DNA from: Globomyces pollinis-pini
Taxonomy: Eukaryota > Chytridiomycota > Chytridiomycetes > Rhizophydiales > Globomycetaceae
DNA length: 18,200 nt
Reading direction: 5' to 3'
NCBI GenBank assembly: GCA_025399215.1
Contig: MU621423.1
Coordinates: 1 to 18,200, forward strand
The notes beneath the pieces are model-generated. The model was not told where the DNA came from and searched no databases. It saw nothing but the letters and a program-made list of their open reading frames with translations. The stretch's first letter is position 1; every line of letters starts with the position of its first letter. Made by a program: the position numbers and the translations under genes. Positions 1 through 9,637 of this stretch are shown in pieces.

Positions 1-1654
1 ATGATGATTCAACATGAATTGTATACCGACCTCAGTTTGGAAATGAATGATAAGAAAACTCATGACTATTCATTGTATTAAGAGCTAAATTGTACAAGTC
101 ATCCGATTGGTGCTGATATGACTTGGATTTCTCTCAACAATCAATCTTGCTTACTAATCACATAATTCTATACTGTTAGGATTCCAACCACAATGTTTGT
201 GCATCCTATTTTCACAGACAGACCTCATATCCGTCCATATCACGTATATGATTCACCCCAATGAATAACTACAACATAAATGTTAAAATGTAATTGATTA
301 TTGTCCAAAGTTAAAGGCTTCCTCGTAGAACGAAATACACTATGTGAGAGTTTTGAAGTGTAATGGCTGAAGCAGTACTTCAAAAGTTTCACAGAGCCTG
401 TTTCGTTCGCCCAATCAGTATAATTAAGTTCAAGTGTTTCGTTCACCCATTATTAATCTGTAATTGGTTGTAGTCCCAGGTGAAAGGCTTCGCAGAATAT
501 CAAACCAAAAACTCCCTAGAGTCACTGATGCATCATTTTTTGGATATTAATCAGATTGTTGGGGACGAAAACGGGAATCTGGAATGGCATCATCACCATC
601 TTGAGTTTAAAGGGAGTCGGAATTACTTTGCACGTAAATACCTATAAATCAATTCAAATCAGATGAATACGATCGAAATATTGGTACCATTCATGGAAAA
701 TGGTTGTCACACATTCCAGCAATAGAAATATAAAATGGAAATTTAATAAGCTTTAGTCAAATCGACACGCCGTAGGTTTTTAATGGATTGCCATGATTTG
801 ATTTTTTGTGTCCAATCAGAGTTCCTTGATTGATGTGTGTTATTTCGTGAGATATCATCCAAAACATACATCTGTAGGTGGTTTTAGACGTAATCCATGA
901 TTTTGGTATTGAAGAATATACACGTAATTCATATTGAAATTGTTACACTACGAATCCAACAAGTATGAAGTAGTGATTATACTTTTCATCCATTTCAAGT
1001 TGATATGAGTGTTGGTTGTGAAACGCTGTGCTAACAGAATGGCAACTTGTGTGATATAAAGGACCTTGTAATGGGATGGATCGAAGGGCTAACCAGTAAA
1101 ATTACAATGGAAAACAAGTATTTCTAACCTTAACAAGTTAGTAGCACTTTGATATTCTATAGCTCTAAAGGGAAAATGGTTCACATCAGCAACATTGCAG
1201 TTAGTCCCTTCACCATTCATGTCTTTGATAAAAATAATTTTGGAAGTTGTTTAGAAATCTGTCAATATCCATTTCATTATTGAATCAAGAAGCAACAAAA
1301 TCACACAAAAAGAACTTTACTGCTTTCAATCAGGGATACACTGCTTTCAAACAAAGCACCAAATAATTTGGTTAATACTGACTTGAATCTATATAGAGGA
1401 CTTTGTAAATTTATTTCTAATCAAACTTGAGTGGAATTTAACGAAATCAGTTTAACGAATCCAAAGCTTGTTGCTAATCCACCTGCAACCCAGATATCAA
1501 CACTTGATTCTACAAAGTATCCTTTCAAACTTAACAATCCAACAACAAGAACTATAACCCATTCATTCGAAAGTAGACTCATCAGAACGTTAAACAAATT
1601 AATAATGTGAAAATTATACGTGCATATTTATAACTAAAAAATCAATTCAGATAT
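1..1654. other. Gene-poor AT-rich stretch with possible coding relics
   Basis: No intact gene was recognised on either strand, even allowing for tiny introns. On the minus strand between about 900 and 240, short open segments resemble leucine-rich-repeat coding sequence, for example SIKNLRRVDLT around 730-785 and KPLTLDNNQLHF around 290-330. They are separated by stops in all frames. Two diverged direct repeats (about 292-330 and 463-500) encode the similar strings KPLTLDNNQL and KPFTWDYNQL, and a short repeat beginning tttcgttcgc (401) recurs as tttcgttcac (437). This suggests a decayed repeat protein but does not prove it. 1140-1654 shows only AT-rich sequence downstream of the next gene. 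Confidence 0.3.
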
Positions 1655-2119
1655 TTAAAGAGCAAAGAGAGCACAGATGAAAGCAACAACGGCGAATCCC
1701 TTGGATTCAGCACCGGAGTAGACGGAACCGTAAGCAGCTTCGGTGGTCTTGACTGGAGCTGGAGCCTTTCCGTAGTCACCAGGAGTAACAGTAGGAGTAG
1801 CGGTTGGAGTAACAGTTTCACATGGAGTGGTCTTGACAACTGGAGTTTCACATGGAGTGGTCTTGACAACTGGAGTTTCACATGGAGTGGTCTTGACAAC
1901 TGGAGTTTCGCAAGGAGTGGTCTTGACAACTGGGGTTTCACATGGAGTGGTCTTGACGACTGGAGTTTCGCAAGGAGTGGTCTTGACAACTGGGGTTTCG
2001 CAAGGAGTGGTCTTGACGACAGGAGTTTCGCAAGGAGTGGTAGCAGGGGTTTCACATGGAGTGGTAACTGGCTTTTTGTAAGCAGCGGCGGCGACAACAG
2101 AAAGAAGGAGATATTGCAT
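1655..2119 (-). CDS. GPI-anchored cell-wall protein with TTPCETPVVK repeats
   Basis: A single-exon gene for 154 aa. Residues 1-13 (MQYLLLSVVAAAA) are a short hydrophobic signal peptide. The centre has nine TTPCET units, seven of them the full decapeptide TTPCETPVVK, encoded by a 30-bp tandem repeat. A Thr/Pro-rich spacer and a tail follow: small residues (SGAESKG) and then hydrophobic GFAVVAFICALFAL. That layout is the usual signature of GPI-anchor addition. Such Thr/Pro repeats are normally heavily O-mannosylated in fungal walls. The unusual point is one cysteine per repeat, which could form disulfide cross-links between wall proteins. The family is not recognised by name. A TATA box about 40 bp upstream on the minus strand suggests strong expression. 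A tctaatttag string just before the ATG could be the end of a 5' UTR intron. The repeat number probably varies between strains. Confidence 0.8.
   Translation of the reverse strand: MQYLLLSVVAAAAYKKPVTTPCETPATTPCETPVVKTTPCETPVVKTTPCETPVVKTTPCETPVVKTTPCETPVVKTTPCETPVVKTTPCETPVVKTTPCETVTPTATPTVTPGDYGKAPAPVKTTEAAYGSVYSGAESKGFAVVAFICALFAL
1815..2060. repeat. 30-bp coding minisatellite
   Basis: Direct 30-bp repeats; the motif tcttgac recurs at 1831, 1861, 1891, 1921, 1951, 1981 and 2011. Copies differ at a few positions only, mainly catgg versus caagg and tggag versus tgggg. The unit is a multiple of three, so the frame is kept when copies are gained or lost, and several frames stay open on both strands. 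It encodes the decapeptide repeat of the cell-wall protein. Confidence 0.95.
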
Positions 2120-2158
2120 TTCTAATTTAGTATAACTTTCTTTGATGGTTTATTTCAC

Positions 2159-2166
2159 TATTTATA
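2159..2166 (-). promoter_or_regulatory. TATA box of the cell-wall protein gene
   Basis: Read on the minus strand this is TATAAATA, ending about 40 bp before the ATG at 2119. It is a good match to the eukaryotic TATA consensus in a plausible place, implying a very short 5' leader. Confidence 0.55.
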
Positions 2167-3121
2167 TGTCGAGTACCGATCCAAGATTAAGCTGTGCAAC
2201 ATGTTTTTACCAATTCAGAAGTTTGTAGTACAGAAAAAGTTTCATGAACCCGTGGTAAGATTTAATTTTCAAAGAAAACGATAACGTATAGAGAATGAAA
2301 AGTACTTGAATATTGCTAATGAGTTGCTTGATTTTATATTACAGAAATCCCATCAACTAAACCATTTCATTGTAGGTTTTTATAGTGCTTTTACTATTGA
2401 TTCATGCGGTCTGCGGTTACTGCTCATTTACAAAGACACTTTAAGTGATAAAACCAAAAGAAATTTCTAATTAGAATTTGTCCATGATTCTTGTACAATT
2501 CACAAAGGAATCCACCAGTTGTTTATACCTTGGTTTTTTCTCTTTCAACTAACTAAATGCTTTTCTTTCTGTGTCCAGAAAAGTTTCATGACTGATGGTC
2601 ATTATTATCAATTCCATCTAAACAACAAAGAAGAATTCAAAAAAGATGTTACTGAAAATAGAGAACATCTATATTCTTCAACCTATTATTAATGTCACTG
2701 TCTTTCAATAGTTTTTAAAAAAGCAGCACCTTGTGTGTTTACCACGTTTCTTTAAAACACTGGATTTTCATTCTAGTTCTCTCTAATTCAATTCCTCTTA
2801 TGGTTGATGTTTCGTTTCATTTGACAAAGCGTTTTGAATTCACAAAAATGACTAACAAAATATCAACTCAAAATTGGATGGACTTGAAGTGAATGGATAA
2901 CAATGGATGGACATGAAGTGAATGGACAACAACTGATGTTGTTTTTCAATCCATCTTATTAGAGATTGTTGTTGAATTATATATCCATATCAAGGATCGA
3001 CCAGTGTGTTGGTTGTCTTTTGACTGAAATCGGAACTACAGTCTGGTATTTACTCAAATTTATAAAGATATCAAAACGTTGTCATAAATCAGTTGGACAT
3101 GGAAGCGATTCATAATTTATT
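2167..3121. other. Non-coding spacer with small repeats
   Basis: No gene is supported on either strand. It contains a two-copy 29-bp near-perfect tandem repeat (2876-2904 and 2905-2933, beginning ggatggac). It also has two related strings with agtttcatga near 2237 and 2580. It carries the upstream region of the cell-wall protein gene and the 3' flank of the rhomboid gene, both on the minus strand. Confidence 0.5.
2876..2933. repeat. 29-bp tandem duplication
   Basis: Two adjacent copies start with ggatggacttgaagtgaatg and ggatggacatgaagtgaatg. They differ at only a couple of positions. The sequence is non-coding and no function is visible. Confidence 0.75.
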
Positions 3122-4100
3122 CTAACGGCGTAATCTGAGTAAATGGAATAAGATTCCTCCCACAAGTCCTCCTAAATGACCAGCACTATCAATTCTGTGT
3201 TGACTCTGCTTAATGCATCGAAAAAGATCATACATGGCAAAACCTCCAACTGCCAACCATGCAGGAACTGGGAAAAATATGACTTGTACAGTTGCGAATG
3301 GAAACATGGTTGCAAATGTACCGACCACTCCACTAATACAACCTAGATTGTTTAACATTATTCATCTAACCTGAGGCCCCTAACGAAGGAGGTACGCGAT
3401 AACCTGATGTTAATGATAGACGCTATCACCTGATGGGTAAGCATATTCTTTATATAGCATTGAAGCCACTCCAGAAGCTAAACCAGACACAATGTACAAC
3501 GATAAGAATGATTGTGCACCCATTACACTAATCAACTACCTAATAAGTTTAAAAGATTACCGAGAATCCAAAAGAGTATAGAACAAACATATTAATTCCA
3601 AAATCTGAGGTTCAACGTTGAAAGATACTTACGAATGACACTACGATGACTCAAGTGTGCCAATATAAAAGAATGTGGATGCGTATATGAATGATCACCC
3701 AAAGTGAAATTTTCAAACATGAATTTCAATAGAGATTCATCTCTATAAGTAAAATGCCAATTATCTGCAATTTGCCAACCCAATAAAACTGAAAGTATTA
3801 GTCAATTAAATACCAACTTAACGAATTGATACCAATAATTCCATAGATGATTGATTTTGAAGGATCACGATTTGATTGAGCTCTTTTCCAAGATTGTAGA
3901 ATTGAAGGTTTATTATTTCCTTTAAAACGATTTAATGAAAATCTTGATGAATTTCTGTAATGAGAGAAAAGTGTAGAACCAGAAGAGAATTTTGATAATG
4001 AATTTGAAGATGATTTTCCCAAGTATTTATTTGTAATTGATCCAGTACGGAATAAGTTTTTGAAGGAATGATGATGTATTAATGATTGGAATATTTTCAT
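3122..4100 (-). CDS. PCP1: Mitochondrial rhomboid protease (PCP1/PARL type)
   Basis: An intramembrane serine protease expected in the mitochondrial inner membrane, where this family processes dynamin-like and other proteins. Exons (minus, in order): 4100-3818, 3788-3633, 3604-3561, 3535-3430, 3403-3371, 3342-3122. The introns are 29, 28, 25, 26 and 28 nt. The spliced protein is 280 aa. The first ~80 residues are rich in Ser, Lys, Arg and Asn without acids, like a mitochondrial presequence. Family landmarks appear only after splicing: INSLILLGWQ, ENFT, SHRSVIHFGINM (the HxxxN segment), LGASG with catalytic Ser207 split by an intron, PVPAWLAVGG, and AGHLGG with catalytic His263. Its start faces the GET5-like gene across a shared promoter. 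The first intron uses a weak donor (GTTGGT). An alternative donor at GTATCA would lose the INSLI segment and fits the family less well. Confidence 0.9.
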
Positions 4101-4345
4101 TTGTAAGAAATTTCAAAGTTATTAAAATTCATGTTTTGTCAAGTGATTGAATGACTCTAATAAGATGATTTTTAATGAATGATTATTGATATTATAACAA
4201 GTACTGACTTTTAATAACTCATTGACTTGCTAGTCATGAAATACTTGTAGACTGTTTATTATTTATTTATTAGAGTCATACATGATTAGTAATTTGAATT
4301 ACTTTAAAGTCAATTCCAAGCTGGTTGAATTTTTCTATTTTTTAG
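4101..4345. promoter_or_regulatory. Divergent promoter between rhomboid and GET5-like genes
   Basis: This 245-bp gap contains the start regions of both genes. It holds a perfect 13-bp inverted pair (4151-4163 and 4267-4279). Read towards each gene, the element is the same TTATTAGAGTCAT, about 51 bp and 67 bp before the two ATGs. It contains GAGTCA/TGACTC, the core recognised by Gcn4/AP-1-like bZIP proteins. Further symmetry: AGTAATT-TG-AATTACT at 4288-4303, ACTTTAAAGT at 4301-4310, and TGACT-N4-AGTCA at 4223-4236. Factor identity is inference. Confidence 0.5.
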
Positions 4346-4932
4346 ATGACTGTCAGTAACCTTGAATTTTGTAAAGACATTTTGATTCAAATTCAAAATG
4401 ATAAAAGACATTCAATCTCAGTAGCAGAAGGTAAACAAGTGATCGCAAGTCAACCTTTTGTATTGACTTCAAAAACTACTCAATTACTTCAATTACAGAT
4501 TAAACCATTAAAAGAATTTCAACCATTTAATGTTGAATCTGATTCTCTCGATCCTATTGCTTGGTTGAAACTAAAATGTGCTAATCAATTGAAATTACAA
4601 CCGGATTCAGTATCATTACTTTATAATGGCAAAAGTCTTTTAGATTCACGTTGTTTACTTGATTATGGAATTGAAAAGTCAATTACACTTCATTTATCAA
4701 TCAAAAATATTGGATCGAATGCCATATCAATTGACCCCATTATTCCTAATGTACCTACTGTTAAGAAGGAATCAACAGTCCGAGTATTAGATGAACAGAT
4801 ATTTTGGAGTCAAATCAAGAGTATTTTGGATAGTAAATTCAACTCTGATGAATCTGAAAAGGTAATTTTTTATATCCAACAAATTAGATACTTGCTGAAT
4901 GGAAGTTGATTGTAGAGAAAAGAAACCATTAA
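4346..4932 (+). CDS. GET5: GET5/UBL4A-like ubiquitin-fold protein
   Basis: Probable adaptor of the cytosolic GET pathway. In this family the N-terminus binds Get4, the ubiquitin-like domain recruits Sgt2, and the C-terminus dimerises to hand tail-anchored proteins to Get3. Exons 4346-4861 and 4888-4932, with a 26-nt intron between them; the spliced protein is 186 aa. Residues about 46-120 read as a ubiquitin fold (IAWLKLKCANQLKL, then SLLYNGKSLLD). After a linker, FWSQIKSILDSKFNSDESEKILAEW resembles the helical C-terminal domain of UBL4A/Get5. Splicing is what restores this end: without it the frame runs through the intron to a stop at 4907. A tttttttag-like tract lies directly before the ATG, so an upstream leader intron is possible. 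The assignment rests on domain order and motif resemblance; another UBL protein cannot be excluded. Confidence 0.7.
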
Positions 4933-4943
4933 TAAAAATTCTC

Positions 4944-4999
4944 ATTTCAAGTGAATCTATTATTATACCTAATTTCAAGTGAATCTATTATTATACCTA
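4944..4999. repeat. Perfect 28-bp tandem duplication upstream of BRO1
   Basis: Two identical head-to-tail copies begin atttcaagtgaatctatt, at 4944-4971 and 4972-4999, just after the GET5-like stop codon and before BRO1. The lack of any difference between copies suggests recent origin. Confidence 0.95.
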
Positions 5000-5027
5000 C
5001 TGTTAACAAGGAACCAATAGTCCGAGT
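4994..5027 (+). repeat. Duplicated fragment of the GET5-like exon
   Basis: This 34-bp stretch matches 4752-4785 in the GET5-like coding region with three mismatches (31/34). It lies in the spacer before BRO1, is not in a supported exon, and directly follows the 28-bp tandem duplication. It looks like a local copy of the neighbouring gene's 3' part. Confidence 0.8.
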
Positions 5028-5054
5028 TCATTCATAAGAATTTCACCCTTTTTC

Positions 5055-8000
5055 ATGATTCCACTTTTGTTTGGTATTTCATTCATGTTAATGATATAGT
5101 ACCAATCAAGAATACTGATCAACTGGATTTTAAACCTTCCTTTGATAATCATATTTTAAAATCTTATCAAGTGGATCCAACCAATTATTCTTCCCAAATT
5201 ATAAAATTAAATAATTACAGATCAGATTTAGCTGGATTGGGTTTAGATGTTAATGGTAGAGATATACTATATCGTTACTATGGGCAATTGGAATTATTAA
5301 CGTTACGGTTCCCTATTGATGAAGATCAAGTTAAAATTGAATTCACTTGGTATCAAATTCATAGCTCATTTTTAGGTATTTTTGAATTAGAAATTCATCA
5401 ATCATTTTAGGTATTTTTGTTGTTGATGTTAATTTATCAAGGTACGATGCATTTTCATCAAAAAAGGTATCGCAATATTCTGTAGCATTTGAAAAAGCAT
5501 CCATACTGTTCAATTTAGGTGCTTTATGTACATCTATAGCAGCTAGTCAAGATCGAAGTCAAGAACAAGGTGTGAAAACCGCTTATAATTACCTTCAAGT
5601 GGCTGCTGGTTTATTTCAAGTACAATCAACATTAATTTATAACTTAGTATATCAATGATAATTTTTTACATCCTCCCAGTGTAGATCTATCAAGAGATTC
5701 AATTATTTTATTGGTGGATTTATGTTTAGCACAGAGTCAAGAATGTTTTATTGAAAAACTATTGAAAGAAAATAAATCAGGTGCAATGATTGCAAAGTTA
5801 GCCAATCATGTAGCATCTTTATATACATCGGTATTGGATGGAACAACCAATCCAGCATTAAAAGGGCAATTTGAAAGGTCATGGTTAGATCTGATCAAGG
5901 TATTATAATCATACTCTACCTTTCTAAAATATATTTCAAACGACATTCAAGTAGTTACTAATGTTCATAGGTGAAAGCTTCTCATTTCATTGCTTTGGCA
6001 AATTATCATCGTTCTATTCAAGCTGAAAAAGAATCCGAGTATGGTCTTATACTCACTTATTTGAATAATGCTGATAAACATGCCAAAGAAACTGCAAAAT
6101 TGGCTTCATCTTTTGTGTCTTCATTTTCAAAACTATCAAAGTTTTTTGTACCTTCTACAACTAATGAATCTGATACGAATTCTTTTGCTCAAGTATCTGA
6201 ATTTGCAAAAGAATTTGCTAAAACTGTGACTGATAGATTGGCCATTGCAACAAAAGATAATGATGTGGTAACGATACATTTGTTCAAGATTTATGATTAG
6301 ATTTATAATGCAACTCCACCTGCTATTGAATCATTACCTCCTATTGATAAACTGAATGCGGTCAAGAAATTGTCATTTCATGATTTACTACCAAATGGTC
6401 AAAAAGATTTGGCAACCATTATTGGTCCTGATCTCTTTGAAGGTTTAGTACCTATGGGAGTTCATGAATCCAGTTCACTCTATTCCGAACAAATGGCATC
6501 AATATTACGTCAACAACAAGAATTGGTTGAAACGGCTGATAGTGATTTACATGTGACTATTGAATCGCTTGATATGATTTCGAAATTGGAAACCATGAAA
6601 TCTGCGATTGATGAATCAAAGCATGGCCTTTCCAACGAACCACCGTCAGAATTACTGGATTCAATTTTGACAATCACAAAGAAAGAGACGGGATTTAAAA
6701 GTCTTTTACAATTTTCTACTCATTCATCAGCAAATACCAATGTTTCTGATCTTCGAAAACAGTTGGGAGAGATTATAGCACAATTGGATCAAGAGCAACA
6801 TGAGACAGAACAAAATCGAGTATGATTGATTCCCCATGTGTTAATTCTAATAGCTTAAATATGGTAAAGATTGGACCTTGGAACCTTCTATTGGAGTGAA
6901 TCAGCCTTTGCGAAAAGAATGGAAACAATTAGAATCTGATATTGAACAATATTCAAGACAAAATCAAATGTTGATGACTAAAATAGTAGGATTATCCAAT
7001 TTTTTAAATCTTGTCATTCAACCAAAATCGGAAATTGTAAATACATTTAAAAGTAGTTTGGATAGTCGTAAACCAAAACACAAACAACGTCGAGCAAGTT
7101 TGATTGATGAAGTTGTTGAGAATGAAAATCAACTTGGAGATTTGGGAGAACAAATTGCTATTCAAAAAATAGAAGGCATTTTAACAAGTTTAAGAAATTT
7201 AAAGAATGATCGAACCGTTCTTTTAAAAGAATTAAGACATTTGGTATATTTTGAATTTATTGATGATAGGTTCATCATGATGATATTCAAAAAGTGTTGT
7301 TATTAAATCCTGGTCATGAATCTGTGATTTTCAAGAATGAATTAGCTAAATTTAAACCTTTTGAGACCAAACTAGAAACCAATATTCAACATCATGAAAC
7401 ACTTCTTCAAGACGTTTCCAATTTATTTCAAAAATTGGTAAAGGAATCTGAAACGCTTTTGGATGTGGAAATTGTAAGAGATCAAAAGGATGAGTTGATA
7501 CATCAATGGGGACGTGATATATCAACTTATTATGAATTAGATGCATTACGACATCAACTTGAAACCAATTTTTCAAAATTTCAAGTTTCTATTCCTGCGT
7601 TAAATGATAAAGTTCGTGGATTTATCAATAAACGTATCAATGATCGACAATCGATTATTCATAAATTAGAAGGAAAACTAGCGGAATCAAGTCAACGAGC
7701 ATTACAAACCGAATTGAATCGATTGAGTATTACATCTCCAACACATAGTTTACAACCTCCTGCAGGATCTCCTTTAGGGAATGTTGTGAGACCAACTTAT
7801 TCACCATCTTTTGCAAGTCCTGCCTTTTCATCGCCTGGTGGTCCTCAATATCCGGTAGGGAATTCACAAATGGGTGTACCTTATGTTCCTGGCAATTTGA
7901 ATTCAACTCAACCAACGGTTAATGCTTTCCCACCACCCAATAACCCAATTCGTCCAACAACTCCGTAAATTATCATTTTATTAATGTAGGTTTAGCATTG

Positions 8001-9088
8001 AACCTATTGTCTCTCCTGTCAATTATAATGCTTATGGAAACTTTCGCCCACCAACACATCATAGTCCTAACCCAGGATTGAATATGACTGGTCAACTTCC
8101 ACCACCTTCAAATTACAATCAACCACAATCTCCAAATCAATACAGACCAGTAACACCATCATTGCCACCTACAGACCCGTATCGAGCTTCGCAGTCGTAT
8201 AATACAAGTAACCACAATCAACAGCATAACGGTCAAATGAATCAATCACATTATCCTCTTCAACAAACTCCTTTAGCAACCACTCAATCCATCTCACCAA
8301 ATAGTTTTAATCAGCAACCTGCTTTGACTCATCCTACACAACCAACTTATAACCCTCCTCAACCAACCCCTCACAGCTATGGTCCTGGTCAAATGGCCCA
8401 ATCAAACCACTCCAAACCCGATACACCGTTCAATGCCCCAACCCAACTAGTCCATCCGAATAATTTTCAAACACCACCATATTTAAGCAATAATCAAGCA
8501 CCCCCTCCAACCACCAATTACCATCAACAACCTCAACTTCAGTATCAAACTCCTCGTCCTAGTAACTATCAACAATCCCCTCCAAATAACTTTCAGTCGC
8601 CACAACAAAATAATTATCAGCAACCTCCTATACATCCTTATCAACAACCCAACAATTTTCAACAGCCACCACCAAACAACTACCAACCACAGCAACATTT
8701 AAATAACCATCAACAACATCCAATAAACCACCAACAACCAAATAGTTATCAACAAAACGGTTTTGGACAAGGATTGAACCAAGGTCATCAAGCAGCTGGT
8801 AATCCAAACCATAACCAATTTCATACATCCAACACTTCTCAACCTGTTGGACATTATAGTAATCAAGTTCAACCATCATTTCCTCAACAACAAAACACCT
8901 ACACTCAACCGGTCCAAGGGCATAACTATTCCCAACCTATTCAGACCCATCAATATCCAACTGGAGGCAATCAACCATTACCATACCCACCTGGTCAGCA
9001 TTATCCACCAACCACAGCTCAGAATGGACCCCCAGCCCATTTTAATAATGGTCCAACTCAAGGAGGACGTCCAAACTTGTTGGATTGA
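5055..9088 (+). CDS. BRO1: BRO1/ALIX-family ESCRT-associated protein
   Basis: A cytosolic adaptor acting at endosomes: the BRO1 domain binds ESCRT-III (Snf7), and in yeast Bro1 recruits the deubiquitinase Doa4. Exons: 5055-5073, 5100-5349, 5442-5619, 5648-5899, 5971-6267, 6301-6819, 6854-7243, 7270-7964, 7996-9088, giving 1230 aa. Introns are 26, 92, 28, 71, 33, 34, 26 and 31 nt. The family signature is continuous only after splicing: GRDILYRYYGQLELLTLRFP, FTWYDAFSSKKVSQYSVAFEKAS, HPPSVDLSRD, VKASHFIALANYHRS, SLYSEQMASILRQ. The BRO1 domain spans about 1-385. A helical V-like coiled-coil region follows to about 785. A Pro/Gln/Asn-rich tail of roughly 440 residues ends in NLLD. This length and the long tail favour Bro1/ALIX over the shorter Rim20/PalA. 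The start is a 19-nt exon (MIPLLF). The last intron has two in-frame acceptors (7989 and 7995). Confidence 0.92.
5350..5441 (+). other. Composite 92-nt intron (26 + 35 + 31)
   Basis: The second BRO1 intron joins FTW to YDAFSS. It can be cut without remainder into three GT...AG units: 5350-5375, 5376-5410 and 5411-5441. Each junction is AG directly followed by GT, with no exon between. A ~30-bp internal duplication (5355-5384 and 5391-5419, both starting aaattcat and ending ggtatttttg) underlies the array. Whether it is removed at once or stepwise is not known. Confidence 0.7.
8060..9085 (+). repeat. Gln/Asn/Pro-rich low-complexity coding tail
   Basis: The last BRO1 exon repeats short modules such as NNFQQP, NNYQQP, NHQQ and PPPNNY. 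The composition resembles prion-like or condensate-forming domains, and proline-rich tails of ALIX proteins bind SH3 and ESCRT partners. Because CAA codons dominate, the opposite strand and the +1 frame also stay open here. Those open frames are by-products. Confidence 0.8.
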
Positions 9089-9637
9089 ACGTTTAAATAA
9101 ATTGTAAACATTATAATTTGAATGTATGGTACTAGATTAGTAGAGTTGAACAAGTAAATGTAAGATGAGGATACTTTAACTTTCAGAGATACAATCCAGG
9201 ATAAGTAAACCCAACGTCATTAATCTTGGAATAATAGTAGAGTAGCAGGACAATGAAAGTGTCAAGTTACTACAATAAAGATATTCCGAAATACAATTTA
9301 AAAGAAAAAAAAATTGGAGTCTAAAGATGAAATTAAACGAGTCGGAGAATATTAAGCTCCAATCAATTTTAAACCTTTTGAAATGAATTGTTTAGAGGTA
9401 TCGAATGTCCAAATGGGTGTGGAATCTGGTTCGTTTGCAGATTCTGTTCCACTAATGAATAAAGTGTTGTACTTAGTTGTAGTAGTTTACAGTCTTTCAA
9501 AAAAGTGCCATCGGATAATCCTATAATCTCCATTAGATTGCATCCATGCCCAAAAACGATTGAAAAGCATTGCTTCATGTGTTTCATTACACTATCATAA
9601 ATAGTCTGTAGATTCTATTGCTTTTAAATTATTCGGA
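9089..9637. other. Spacer with one unassigned minus-strand open frame
   Basis: It holds the BRO1 3' flank (aaataaa near 9098) and the hydrolase promoter. On the minus strand, 9587-9369 is open for 72 codons (starting MKHMKQCFSIVF and ending NNSFQKV). It has non-random-looking segments such as GCNLMEIIGLSDGTF but no family I recognise. Upstream of it a stop and then the hydrolase start leave little room for more exons. It may be a gene fragment or chance. Confidence 0.35.

Noticed and set aside
1815..2060. CRISPR-like array
   Set aside because: Contiguous coding repeats with no spacers, in a eukaryotic gene.
1827..2081. Plus-strand open frame opposite the repeat protein
   Set aside because: It arises because the 30-bp repeat lacks stops on both strands; no signal peptide or independent motif.
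1642..2097. Second minus-strand frame (Leu/Pro-rich) over the repeat gene
   Set aside because: Shadow of the repeat in another frame; the other frame has a signal peptide and GPI-type tail.
3328..3345. CISG read as a rhomboid active site lacking the first glycine
   Set aside because: Splicing the 28-nt intron at 3343-3370 restores a true GASG; CISG merely follows it.
5900..5970. 71-nt BRO1 intron as another composite of tiny introns
   Set aside because: No AG|GT junction splits it into complete units; it has a normal TACTAATG branch-like site and looks like a single longer intron.
8483..9107. Several open frames on both strands over the BRO1 tail
   Set aside because: By-products of the CAA/CCA-rich low-complexity sequence.
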